The position numbers were made by a program, and so were the translations under genes. 64,000 nt of DNA from Zantedeschia hybrid cultivar (taxonomy: Eukaryota; Streptophyta; Magnoliopsida; Alismatales; Araceae), in NCBI GenBank assembly GCA_030544215.1, contig JARZZO010000013.1, forward strand, positions 42,667,196 through 42,731,195. Reading direction: 5' to 3'. The notes beneath the pieces were generated by a model. That model had not been told where the DNA came from, did not search any database, and saw only the letters and a list, made by a program, of their open reading frames with translations. This document shows positions 20,875 through 32,330 of this stretch, piece by piece. Position 1 is the stretch's first letter, and each line of letters begins with the position of its first letter.

Positions 20875-21710
20875 GGCCGTGTTTGGTGCAGCTTCCATTT
20901 GGAAGTACTTTTGTATTTTCATTTAGTTATTTTTTATAAAAATCATTAGATCTTGGAAATCATTTATGTGGTATTTTATAAGACTGTCAACAGAAACTCG
21001 ATTATCTAATTTTTCGATCTGTTATCGAGAAAAAATATCCGTTTCCGATAAAAAATATCCGTCCGATAGCTATCGGAATCGGAAACAGAAACTCCTGTTT
21101 CCGTATCCGCTTTCCGGTTTTCGATTCCGATTGTTATTAAATTTACTATTAAGAATAATATTAATCTTATGATTGTTTTAATCTTATTAATCATTATCTA
21201 ATATAATTAATAATTATCTAATATACTAAGACGTAATGGTTATATTTAGATTTTATTTTATATGTTTTAAACAAATAAATAAAAAAAATCAGTAATTTTC
21301 GATAATTATCGGAAATAATATCCGATTTCGATATCGGAATCGAAAACAAATTGGAAACGGAAAATAGACTTTCCGATTTTATCGGAAACGGAAACGGATA
21401 ATGCACTTTCCGATCTTATCGGAATCGAAAAAGGAAACAGGCTATCCTTATTGGAACCGGAAAACGAAAACACTTGTTTCCGTATCCGTATCCTATCCGT
21501 TTACAGTCCTAGTATTTTACTTGTGTTTTGATTTCCAACCAAAAGTTATAAGGAGGAAGCTTCAAGGTTGGAGGAAAAGTGAAGTTGTTACGAAATAGTT
21601 GACTTTTATAACAAATCAAAATTAACTATAACCTCTTTTCTTCAACTTATTCTATGTAAGAAGTGAAAGCCAAAAGTAACTTTCAAGTAGAAATTTTGTC
21701 AAACACGTCC
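20875..21710. mobile_element. Tourist-like (PIF/Harbinger) MITE, interrupted
   Basis: The ends are GGCCGTGTTTGGTGC and, reversed, GGACGTGTTTGAC. The 3-bp TSD TAA lies at 20872-20874 and 21711-21713. Without the nested hAT element (20979-21511) and its TSD copy, it is about 295 bp. It is non-coding and homologous to the cluster at 42091-43690. Confidence 0.85.
20979..21511. mobile_element. hAT-type MITE nested in the Tourist MITE
   Basis: The ends are TAAGACTGTCAAC and, reversed, TAGGACTGTAAAC. A perfect 8-bp TSD GTATTTTA lies at 20971-20978 and 21512-21519. The interior is full of short repeats of the type 'TATCGGAAACGG' on both strands. It is the same family as 60024-60732. Confidence 0.9.
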
Positions 21711-22255
21711 TAAAGAATGTTTATTTAGGCAATGGTTTTGTTAGCCTAAGCCTGTGCCAAACAATGTTTAACTCAAAGATATGTTTGCCTACAACCTTTA
21801 ACTACAGTTTGGGTCAATCCGGCATCTTCTTAGGTTGGGTTGATTTTCTTGAGGAATTAAAAGTGCATTTGATTCTATATAAAATACATATGAATAGATG
21901 AGATTTCGAAGGAAATAAATTTACAAGAAAATAAAATAAAAACTTATCATTTAATATTTATGAAAATATTTTGGACATTTATCTCATCCCATAGATGCCA
22001 AAGTTAGAAAAAGGAAAGGTTGAAAGAATTAAGAAGTATGTTAACTATAATTTTTAGAGTCGCCAAACAAATCATTATGCTATAGTTTTTTGAGAAAATC
22101 TTTCATACAATCTATCTTACATGAAATCAACGAGGTCCTAAGTCTAAAATATGTTGGAAAAAGAAGTAAAAAAATGAAAATGAAACTAATTAGGCATGAT
22201 CTCAAGGAATTCTCTCTTTGTGTGCCATACGCCCTATATATAAAAGACATTGGAA

Positions 22256-22531
22256 TAAAGCTTGCTGCACTGGCAGCTGGTCTTGCACTGGCTGGTTATG
22301 TTTTTAGATAAAAAAATAATATATATTTTTTTTACATGATACTCGTTATGTTTTATATGTCCATACAACTTAATTTTTGATTGGACAACAGTAAAAAAAA
22401 ATTAAAAATCAATTTGAAATCATTCGATCGGAGGTCAGATTGTATGGACATATAAGTTAAATTAAAATTTTTCAAAAAATTAATTTTAAAAATAATTTTT
22501 GTTAGTCGAAAACACCCTGCAGCAAGCTTTA
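22256..22531. mobile_element. Fold-back MITE
   Basis: The outer arms TAAAGCTTGCTGCA and TGCAGCAAGCTTTA are inverted. Inside, TATATGTCCATACAA (about 22355) and TTGTATGGACATATA (about 22437) form a second inverted pair. No clear target-site duplication was found. Confidence 0.6.
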
Positions 22532-23274
22532 CCCAAGAATTGAAATCAAAATGGAAAGGCTTAATATCTCCTCGACACAAAATCGATCCTAGTTAGACAT
22601 CTAAATGTGCTGGGTTTATGTAATCTCACTCGCCACTGCGTCAATGGTGGATCTATGCTCTTGACCACTGGGAAGCTCCTCCATTGATGGTGTTCGGACC
22701 GGGGAGGTGTTCCAGTAAAAGAAGGAACAAGAAAAAAGGTGAGGCTACGAGCGGAAATAGAACACAAACATATGATTGCTCTAGTGTCGAAGAGTTTAGA
22801 TCGAATAGTTGTGAAAAGAGAAATATTTGTTGCATCGGATCGTGTACGCATTAGAAATTTGTTTTTTTGTTCAGTAACACAGTGACTAAATATATACAAA
22901 TATTTATAAGCGGCCATTAGATATAACTATTTAATCGCATTCCTGCATTAATGGTCATTTTATCGTCCCGTGGGACGTCTCTGCGCGTAGAGTGGGGAGA
23001 CAAAGGTTTGAGCATATTCGCTTTGGGCAGCTAACTTTGCTCGTTTCTAAGTTGGTTTCTGACAACGTTTGAACTGTAGCCATCGGTTCTAGGTCTTGAG
23101 GCCTTAGCCATTGGACTATTAACTTAAAAAACAGTCATTTTATCAAAGATCTAGAATGCAGAACTCGGATAATCCTTGAACTTGACATGCTTTTTTAACA
23201 TTATTTTGAGGTCATCCAAACCATGGGCACTGTATTGCCATTTTCCTCTCCTCTTATGTCCGATTTTTAAATAT

Positions 23275-23697
23275 GAGTTTTACTTGCTACACCGCAGCAA
23301 GTTGAGGTGGAATGGGCCGTCCAGTCCCGTTCCCTTATCTGGAACCCACATATGGTCCTGTCCCTCACTTAAATGCGTCTTGACGTCAGTTAAAAAAAAA
23401 AAAAAAAAAAACCCGCAGATTGTGCTTTTCGAGTGCATTCTAAAACACATGAGAACATCCTAGAGCTCTCGAATGCATTATGCGCTTGAGAAGTCCATGC
23501 TCTCGAGCACATCCTGATACGCTTAAGAGCTCCACGATGCTCTCGAAGAACACAACTTGTAGATATTATTTTTTATTTTTTTGTTGATGTCAGAATGCAT
23601 TTAAGCGGAGAACAAAGTCATGTGCGGATTTCAGTGACAGAACAGGGTTAGACGGCCTGTTCCACTTCAACTTGTTGCGGTGCAACAAGTAAAACTC
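23275..23697. mobile_element. Mutator-type MITE with hairpin termini
   Basis: The ends GAGTTTTACTTGC and GCAACAAGTAAAACTC are inverted repeats of about 50 bp. The 9-bp flanks TTTAAATAT (23266-23274) and TTTAAACAT (23698-23706) differ at one base, as for Mutator-like elements. Each terminal repeat contains its own palindrome (ACTTGCT..AGCAAGT; ACTTGTTGC..GCAACAAGT). A poly-A tract at about 23393-23410 lies inside. Confidence 0.82.
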
Positions 23698-23706
23698 TTT
23701 AAACAT

Positions 23707-26459
23707 AACATAAGGTACTAGGAGGGAAGGCACTCAAATCTACCAGGCAATTTCCTTAGGCGCTCAAATCTAGAGGGCAATTTCCATTCCCTTTTTCCTT
23801 CTACATCTTCTCCAAATCATACCTTAAGAAAAGGTCTGGTTTATATGAACCTGCTATTGACATCCAAGATATACATGAAAGAGACATATCTTAATAATGC
23901 CCTCTTTACAGGAAAGGAAGTGTTCCTTAGTTCTCAAAAGGTTATTTTGGTTAGTAAAAAGAAAACTAATATTCTAACTAAAGTTTAACCAAAGGCAAAA
24001 GGCACACGTGCAAATGTATCATTTGCAGTGGTAATTTTTTAAATTTTAACTTTAACAAGTAGCTGTATGTGTTCGAGTTTAGGCACAACTCTCACGTGGT
24101 GGTTGTTTAGTCCAACTCTTGGACGCGATTAAGACCCCTCCCAATGGAAGGAAGGCACATTTGGGCCTAGTCTACACTACCATCCAACAATAGATATGAC
24201 GAAGTTTGGTCGATTGGGCACACTTAGAGAGGGCCCACCTGGCCCACCTGGCCCAAAAACTCTGAATCCGTCCGTTAGTAAAGATTGTGATAGGATGAGC
24301 TTAACCCAATGTCACTGAGTTAGGATTCAGGAAAAAATCGCCTCGAGAAAAGAAAAAAGGTAAAGTCGGAGAAAAAGATCTATAAACTTCATAAAAATGA
24401 TTTCTTAGAGGATTAAATGCGATTAAATTGACTTTTGAAAGATACGAAGATTGTAAATATTTTTTTCCCAATAAATTATGATTTATTTTGAAAATATACT
24501 GGAGGGAAAAATTGTGAATAAATCGTGATTTTAAAAAATTGCAGATTTATGTTCCACTTGTTCAACCTAAAATTCTCCTTACGAAGATCCTCGTATCCCC
24601 TATGTGTGTGAGAGTGTCTGGCTGCCTCACCAACGGGAATGTGCCATGACCTCTACATACTTTAGATAATATTTTGCCTAGTCATAGGACATTAAGATAT
24701 ATACTTTTCTATAAATTACATATATGCATTATAGTGCAACGGAAATGAGATATTATGGAGCTTAAAATTTGTAGATTCTTGTATGCCATCTCATAGACAC
24801 AAGGAGCTATTTTGTTATTTAACAAGATAAGATGGGAGCAAAAAAAAATAAGACATTGTTGTTTGCAAATGTGAGAGGGGATTCATAAAGTTTTAATAAT
24901 TTTGAGGTTCAAAAGATCTCGCTCTGGTGTAGAGAATCACAGTTAGTGGAAATATGGAACTTGGAAGAGAAATGCGAAAGCTCGGCTACTAAGAAGAAGT
25001 AAAGAAGGAAGAGAATAAAAAAAGGAGAAACTGCATGCCTTCAAGGATGGGAACACCAACACCTACTAGTTTAGTCAAGGCTCCTACAAATTGAAATAAA
25101 TATGTTGGGATGAAAAGGTTATTTAACAGTGAGAAAGACATAGATACTGAAATAAACATGAAGGAATGAAAATGGTTATTTGACGGTGAGACTAGCTATA
25201 TTCTTATCCTCATTCTTAAAATAAAAGGTGCATCTTTAATCTTTATCGTTATTTTAATAAGTTAAACGGAAACGGGTACATAAACGTTAAATTATTAGAT
25301 GACATATAATTCTACATATTTTTATAAAAAAAATTAAATTATAAAATTTTCACCGTATGCATGAAATGTGATTATTATAAAATAAGCATCAATACGATTA
25401 CTTCTAACTTCAAATTTATCATTAAGGTAATACTCGTTGTAGTGCATGAGGTGTAGCTCAAAAAAAGGAATTTTTTTTTTTTACAATCCGCCCTATCGTG
25501 CCTGTATAAATCAATCTTTGATCTAATGACTAAAAAATTTTAAAAAGTGAAAAAATCCAGCCCCAATAGAAAGGGAAAAAAAAAGCTCCTTAATATGCCG
25601 AGCCCAATAAAGTGAGACTCAATTTGTATTTTTTAGAATTTTTTTGACTCATCTTGTGAAAGATCGATTGTACGAACATGTCGGACATGATGAGGCTTAC
25701 CATAAAAGAATTTTAATTTTTTTCTTCTAAGCTCTGTATATAAGTATGTATACTAATGTGCTATGCCTTAACTTCCATATTTGTCAAAAAAATTTAAAGA
25801 TTTTATGTTTTCATAAATAAGTTATATTGTAATATTATAATATGAAATATAAAATATATTTTCATAAATATATTGTATTAATATGATATAAAATATATAA
25901 AGGGACGGATAATTCGGTTACAAGATACTAATACAATTATTTCCTTTTCTTTAAGTTTTCTCTAAAGAGTCATGTGCATGGTTTGACAAAGAACACTGCA
26001 AAAACACTTGAAAAGATGGCATTTTATGTTTCACGTTATAGTGTTTTACCATGTTTTTGTCAAACCAAACAACACTTGAGCGAATCTCACGGACAGTAGA
26101 TGTCTGCAATACTTGTCACTCATTGACCATGAACAAATAGAATAGTGGGATTTCTAATATCCCCATGGGTGGAGAGGGGTAGGCTAATCCAAAGACAATA
26201 AAAATTAACAAATCTAGATCTTATATGATGAAGAGTCACTATCTATAGTGTTTAGGACGCAACATTAATGGGATTAAAGAAGTGAAGTCCAACTCATTAA
26301 CTTAATAAGCAATCGGAAAGATTAATGGTGGGTCCAGAAGTAAGGAGTTCTCTTGGCCCATGCATCCTAAGTACGCAATTATCAACTCAACATAATGAGC
26401 AAAGCTTCTTCTATGGACTAAAACAATGGGTTAGAGTACAAGAAGTGAGTTGAGAAAAC
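23707..26459. other. AT-rich spacer without a recognised gene
   Basis: No coding frame of note. At about 25426 a block GGTAATACTCGTTGTAGTGCATGAGGTG resembles the end of the 53360 element, so a truncated relative may extend to about 25760; its other end is not resolved. Confidence 0.55.
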
Positions 26460-26467
26460 TTCGTGTC

Positions 26468-26861
26468 TAGGGGTGTTCATCGGGGGGACTAGCCCGTGGT
26501 CCAGTCTAACCTAATCCTTTTAAAAGAAACTAAGTTGGTCTAAGTTATATAAATTGTGTTGGGCTAAATTTAGATTAACATTAGTTAAATATGGACTGGG
26601 TTGAACTGAAAACAGGCTGACCTAGTTTAATTTATTGACTTTTACAACAATGCATACAAAAAGTAAAATACTTTTAAGAAACTATTTATAAACAGGGTCA
26701 GTCCAACTCAACTCAACCCATTCACTATTAAATTGTGATTGAATATGTGCTGAATTTGAGTTAAATTTGGACTGAACTAAAATTTAGCTGAACTATTTTG
26801 AATTTGAATTAGACCTAAATTATCACGTAACCTAATTCAACCTGTCTAATTTTCATCTCTT
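26468..26861. mobile_element. hAT-type MITE
   Basis: The element starts TAGGGGTGTTCAT and has a weakly matching reverse end (AAGAGATGAAAAT). A perfect 8-bp TSD TTCGTGTC lies at 26460-26467 and 26862-26869. It is 394 bp, AT-rich and non-coding. Confidence 0.75.
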
Positions 26862-27654
26862 TTCGTGTCCGAACCCAATGTCATGTGTAAAATAGAGATG
26901 GATTGCGAAAGGAATATCGGAAGAACTACAATTAGAGTATCCAACGGAGTATACAACAATTGAGGGATCCTTGTGAAGCAAACAAGATAACAAATTTATT
27001 TTATTATATAGTTGTCATTTATTTTCCTGAAAAGTTAGATTTAGGCTGGCTACTGGAAAATCTCCTTTGACTTCTTCTTTAAACATAAAAACATGTTAAG
27101 TAACAGTGATTATAATTAATTCTAGATAAATTTAAAAAGTAAATATTCTTCAAAGATTCTATTTTTTTCCAATTTAAGAAGCTCTTGTAGTATCTCTCTG
27201 TACACGAAGAATGTTATAATGCCACCTTTTCTTACTACCCCTTTTACCATACTTGTGAGCACCCATTTGTTGATTTGATCAAACATCTGACTTAGTACAC
27301 TTCATTTGACAATTAATGTATCGATCAAATGGCAGGAAGCTTCACAGCGAATGTAATAAAAAGGATAATATATAGTAGGGAGTAGTGTACGTGGCATACT
27401 CGATCGGCATTTCCTGTTCTACATATACATTGATCCACCTGAGAAACTGATATTTCAATGATGTAAACATGCAAATCTTGCAGGCAAAAGATATCAACTA
27501 CTCCCCACACCAAATCTTAATTAGGCACCTACATAATATGATGGTAAAACTACATAATATGATCAACAACTCACCCCTCCCTACACCTTAGAGAGAGAGA
27601 GAGAGAGAGAGAGAGTTTGGAAAACAGGGGGCAGTCACCTATCCGTCTCTCGTG

Positions 27655-28125
27655 CTAAAGTTGGTCCCTTTTGCTCCTGCCGTCCCCATCGTCGCCACTG
27701 GACGCCGGGGACGACATCTTCGGGGACGTGAGGGGGAACAGCGGCAGCAGCTCCGGCGGGGCCGCACCCCGCGGCGAGGGGTGCAGGTAGAACCCCTTCC
27801 CCGCGATCGCCCGCTCCGCCACCCCGGGCGGCGAGAACAGGGCGCCCGCACCCAGTGGCGTCACCGGGCTCGGGTGGTGCTTCTGCTGCTGCTGGTGGAG
27901 GGAAGCGAGTCCAAGCTTGATCTCGAGCTTCCTCACGCTCGGGCGCCTGTCCTGGAGCTTGAAGGCGCGGCGGCGGGGGCCCACAGTGGGCCGGGCGGAG
28001 GGCGGCGCCATGGCGAACCCCGTGTGCTTCTGGACGAGGTCGCGGAAGGTCTCGGGGTCGGCCTGGACGTAGACGGTGGGCGGCGGCGAGGCATGGGAAG
28101 AAAGCGAGCACCTTGGCCTCTCCAT
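27655..28125 (-). CDS. VQ motif-containing protein (VQ4/VQ11/VQ31 type)
   Basis: This intronless gene encodes 156 residues. The VQ motif FRDLVQKHTG is at residues 27-36, preceded by TVYVQADP as in this subgroup. The C terminus has the subgroup signature GKGFYLHPSP and LLPLFPLTSPK. Several Ser-Pro/Thr-Pro sites (SPVTP, HPSP, TSP) fit family members phosphorylated by MAP kinases. VQ proteins bind WRKY transcription factors and modulate defence and development in the nucleus; that is family knowledge. The start at MERPRCSL is chosen because it follows a long CT-rich leader and gives the usual short N terminus; an in-frame upstream ATG at 28209 is less likely. A (GA)n run at 27592-27615 lies in the 3' region. 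The gene looks intact. Confidence 0.9.
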   Translation of the reverse strand: MERPRCSLSSHASPPPTVYVQADPETFRDLVQKHTGFAMAPPSARPTVGPRRRAFKLQDRRPSVRKLEIKLGLASLHQQQQKHHPSPVTPLGAGALFSPPGVAERAIAGKGFYLHPSPRGAAPPELLPLFPLTSPKMSSPASSGDDGDGRSKRDQL

Positions 28126-28424
28126 TTCCCAGTTTCCCCTTGAACGCTCCAAGACCAACAGGTTTGAGAGAGAGAACGAAGAGGAGGAGCTAGGAGGAGA
28201 GTGACACACAGAAGGAGAAGGAGAGAGGAGGATGTGAAGCTAGGGGAAGAGGGGGTGGGCTTATTGGTAATGAGAGGTGCGTGGGTGTGGAACCAGAAAT
28301 GGAGTTCCAGTTCCTTCGTCTGACATGCCTCTTTAGTCTTGGGTTTGGTTTCTACTTTCTTCTTCTTGTGGTGGGGTAGAGAGAGAGGGAGAGAGAGATG
28401 ACAACAGGATCTGCATTGAGTCTG

Positions 28425-28481
28425 TTGACCGTTGAGCCTCTCAACAGGTGCTGGTAATGTAAAAGGATACCTATCGGTCAA
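28425..28481. promoter_or_regulatory. Paired W-boxes upstream of the VQ gene
   Basis: TTGACC lies at 28425-28430 on the plus strand, and its reverse complement GGTCAA at 28476-28481. They are about 300-360 bp upstream of the VQ start codon. W-boxes are WRKY-binding sites. Function here is inferred from sequence only. Confidence 0.45.
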
Positions 28482-28499
28482 GTAATGATGCTATCCGTA

Positions 28500-30900
28500 T
28501 CAATATCTTTAGCCTTGTCCTCATTCATGCCTAACATGGACAGTCTCAGAGATTACATTAAAAGAAAGTTTAATTCGATTCTCTTGACAAAAGTCTGGCA
28601 TATTTTCTACTTCTTCCGTTAACTATTCATAATGGACTGCAAACGGATTAATGTAATAAGTAGTGACATTATCTTCTCTAATATTAATCATTAACATAGC
28701 AACATATTAATTAATAATGTAATAAAATTAATATATAAATTGTTAAAACTTAATATCTTAATATGTTAACATGCAATTATATTATTATGTTATTACTTAT
28801 CAAACACGCAACGTGTGAAAGTGAGCCTCATGAGCGTGTGAACGAGTAACGACTAAAATGCATGATTATTTATTTAACCATCATTTTTTTTGTTGTCTCT
28901 AATTGAATAGAATTTATCTATTTAGTGTCATCAACCTAGATTATTTAAATCAGGCATTAATATAGGTTTTCCTAATTAAAATGGATGAAAATTTGGATGA
29001 CCTGTCTAGATCACCTCGTCCAACTCACTGCAAGACTCTTGGTCAAGAAGATTGCAGCCTGGGTGTCCCATGAACTTGCGTAAGACCTTATTATAAGAAA
29101 GAGAAACTAGTCTCAATTATCTGCCTTCATTGTTAGTAAACAACCCACAAGTTTTGACCTAAAAGCAGGCAAAGGGGCGATAGGAATCACACAAAGTCGA
29201 GAAAAATTGACCCTTTATGATGCTCTGTACTCTCATCTTTGCAGATCACTGTGGCAGATTGTGAGGATGATGGATGTGTTCATCAAATTTGATCCCTTCT
29301 TCAAAAATCTCTTTTTAGTTGAAACACGTGGCCTACAGATATGGCGGCGGATGGGGTTGCCACTTGCACTTTTTATATGAGACCGGATCTCTTTAGTATG
29401 TTAGTTGACCGAGTTCAGTCAGTGCACTAAAGGAGTAGGGCGCGCCGAGTTTTCCAGTTCGGTGGGACTGACTCAATTCGGTCAACCAACGTATTGAGGG
29501 ATCCAGTCTCTTTTTATATTGGTCCATAATGGAACTTAAACCTTGATCACCTCTAGTGCCCAACGGGGTGCCTTAACATTAGGCCCAATGTTTTTAAAAT
29601 CGGACCGATCATCGAATTGGAGAGGTCTTCGATCTACTCTACTTTGAACCAACTGCTTAAAATTTTGACCATATCGTTTTATTTAATTAAATAAACTTTG
29701 AGTATATAGATGTTATGGTTATTTATATTTATTTTTTCTATCATAAAACTCATTATATCTTTTTCTTTTATGTACATGTTATGTTTAAGTAGTGGTTTCA
29801 AATTCAAGTTTGAATACTTTCAAGTGACATTTTCTAAAATAAAATTTAGTATTAGACTTTAGACCTGTCTGTTTTCATGTGCATTAGACTAATTAGTCCG
29901 TTTTTATTTCGTTCTCTTGGTTTTTTTTTTTTAAAAACATGGTAGTTTTGTGATAAATTGGCCCGGAAAAGCTTTCGGTTCTGGTTTTTTACGGTGAATC
30001 GGCAGGTCCGGTCTGCTTTTTAAAAAATTGATCAGGCCACTCTCTAATGTGCCTTCTAAAATCTCTCTCTCTCTCTTTCTCTCTCGCTCTCTCCATATAC
30101 ATATCCATATACGTACATATTTTTCGGCAACATCTTTTCTACTAAGGGAACACTAGTGTTTTATATTTCTTTATTTTTTGCCTTTTTACTCGTCAATGGT
30201 GATTTAATCGTTTAATGAGACAACTCACATCTTTGGTGTTCTCTAATTGATAAATTTAACAAGCGCATCCTGATCAAAGGACATGCTTAAAAACTTTTGT
30301 TAGGATAAGTATTCATAGATGGTCATGCCAATTGCAGAAGAGTGCACTCATTAGCTTGACGTGCATGAAATGGGGTTAGCATAAAACCTGCAATCCCTTT
30401 GACTTCGTGTGATTAATATTGAAGAGAAGGAACCTTTTGTTTTAGTTCTAACTAATATATTATTGTGTTTCAAATTTGGCCCTACCCTAAAATAAATCCT
30501 CATGATAATAGGCCCCTAAAAATATCATTCTAAGAAATTTTCTTCCTTTCTAAGAAAGTAACTCAAATACCTTCGCAACCCAAAAAATAAAATAAAAACT
30601 CCCCTCTTATTTTCTTCCCTCTTCATATGTCTTGCTCTTTCACATGCTTTCACACTAGATGCAGTCAATGTGCCACCCATCTTGGCCCCAACGCTATGCA
30701 TTTGACAACCATCCAAAAGTCCTTTTAAATCACCTCCTCTTAGTAAAGATGCACTTATCGGTAAATATGCTTGTTTGGTATCCCTTTCATGACTACTACT
30801 CCGTACGGAAAGAGACATTCCACATCAAGGAAAAGGAAAAGATTTCTCCTTCTCGAAGACATGATTTTTTTCTCCATGGGAAAGGAGAAATAAAAGTGGT
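28500..30900. other. AT-rich spacer
   Basis: No gene is recognised. It contains the MITE at 29379-29510. A possible second pair of complementary ends (TTTTTAAAA...CGGACC, about 29588-30030) is too weak to call. A CT microsatellite lies near 30062-30090. Confidence 0.55.
29379..29510. mobile_element. Mutator-type MITE, 132 bp, perfect 9-bp TSD
   Basis: Inverted arms start GAGACCGGATCTCTTTAGTA and, reversed, GAGACTGGATCCCTCAATA and run almost to the centre. A perfect 9-bp duplication TTTTTATAT lies at 29370-29378 and 29511-29519. It is non-coding. Confidence 0.88.
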
Positions 30901-30919
30901 AAGGGTACGTGATCATGCC

Positions 30920-31152
30920 CATTGGCAGACGGCAAAAATTTTATTCAGTGGGGTCACTCGGATATTAGGTCATAAGCACGGATGAATTAGTGGGATCTTA
31001 GGTTACGTCATATGGAATCCTGAGTTAACCCAGTGAAATCTTGAACTGGATCAATAGGTCCCAGACTAAACTACTTTGAATTGAACTAATAAATTTGACA
31101 AAATTAAGTGAGATTCTAAGACCCCATTAGATGAACGCTGGATCCGCCACTG
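30920..31152. mobile_element. hAT-type MITE
   Basis: The ends are CATTGGCAGACGG and, reversed, CAGTGGCGGATCC. A perfect 8-bp TSD ATCATGCC lies at 30912-30919 and 31153-31160. It is 233 bp and closely related to 55690-55888 (shared AGTGGGGTCACTCGGA block). Confidence 0.9.
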
Positions 31153-31706
31153 ATCATGCCCCTTTGTATTGATCAGGTGTGATGAGCTGCCCCTTGTATC
31201 TTTTGCAGGTTTTCTATGTTAGGTCGCCAATAGGTGACAAGATGACTCTCCCTTCCCCATTTCATTTGATAATGTTTATCACTATTGTTGCATGATCCAC
31301 TTACTTGCGTAGTGCTTTAGAAAATGTCATAGTGTCTTGTTTCATTATTAATAACATATAATTTAGTGAGTTTTTGGATGCATTATTATATTATCCTTCG
31401 TGTATTATTACTTACATGTTAATTATTTATAGTTAAACCTGTTTATTTTATCAAATATAATAATTTCATGTCATTCTTATTATTATCGGCTATTTTAATC
31501 TTTATACTCTCCTACCTTTACCCACGGGAGACCCTGCAAGGGGAATGCTATAGCACATAATAGGTGCACCCATTATAAGAACCCCTACGTATATCCTCTC
31601 CTCTCCTCTAGCTAGCTTGCTTTGGATCCGGCTAGATTCGCCTTCTCCCTTTGAGGGACTTGCGTCTGGCACTTCCATCAAACACTGCAATGGATGTTTC
31701 AAACAT

Positions 31707-32020
31707 GGGTAATATTTACTACACGGTTTAGCAGTGCAGTTACATTATTTTTTTAATTTTTTTATAGGTCGAACCCCACATATTTTACAGTTAAACGATA
31801 CAAAAAATGTTAAAAAATAAAAAAAATCAAGTCTTAATGAACAGTAAAAATAAGACTCTTAATGGGTCGAGCCCAGTAACAATTTTTAAATTTAATTTTT
31901 TTTTTAAATCGTCCAATAAAAAATAAGACTATACGGATGTGCTAGATAGGTGGGGCCTGACTTAAACAAAAGTCCTTTTCTTTTAAATATAGTTATACCG
32001 TCAAACAGTAAATATTACTT
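31707..32020. mobile_element. Mutator-type MITE
   Basis: The ends are GGGTAATATTTACT and, reversed, AAGTAATATTTACT. A perfect 9-bp TSD TTCAAACAT lies at 31698-31706 and 32021-32029 (10 bp if one T is added). It is 314 bp and non-coding, with A/T runs inside. Confidence 0.88.
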
Positions 32021-32068
32021 TTCAAACATTACCGCCCCTTTCGGCATCTCGAATGCTTGCCCATTTAG

Positions 32069-32330
32069 TGGGTGTTTGCATTCTCTTAAATTTTATCGTG
32101 AAATATTTTTTCAACTAACTTTCACAAGTTTTGCAAATATAAGTAAAAGTTAGTTGAAAAAATAGGTTGAGATTCTCACAATAGATATTTTTTTCCATGA
32201 GGTTTACTTCCTCACCTCTCCTACTGGGGAAATGTTTCCCGTTATTCTACTTCCCGTGATTTTATTTTATAAAAAAATATTTCTCATAATTCTTTATTTT
32301 TTAGAAAATTAAGGAGAATGCAAACACCAT
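32069..32330. mobile_element. Tourist-like MITE (probable)
   Basis: GGGTGTTTGCATTCTC near the left end and GAGAATGCAAACACC near the right end are inverted repeats. An inner inverted pair (TCAACTAACTTT ... AAAGTTAGTTGA) lies at 32111-32158. The target-site duplication is unclear. Confidence 0.6.
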
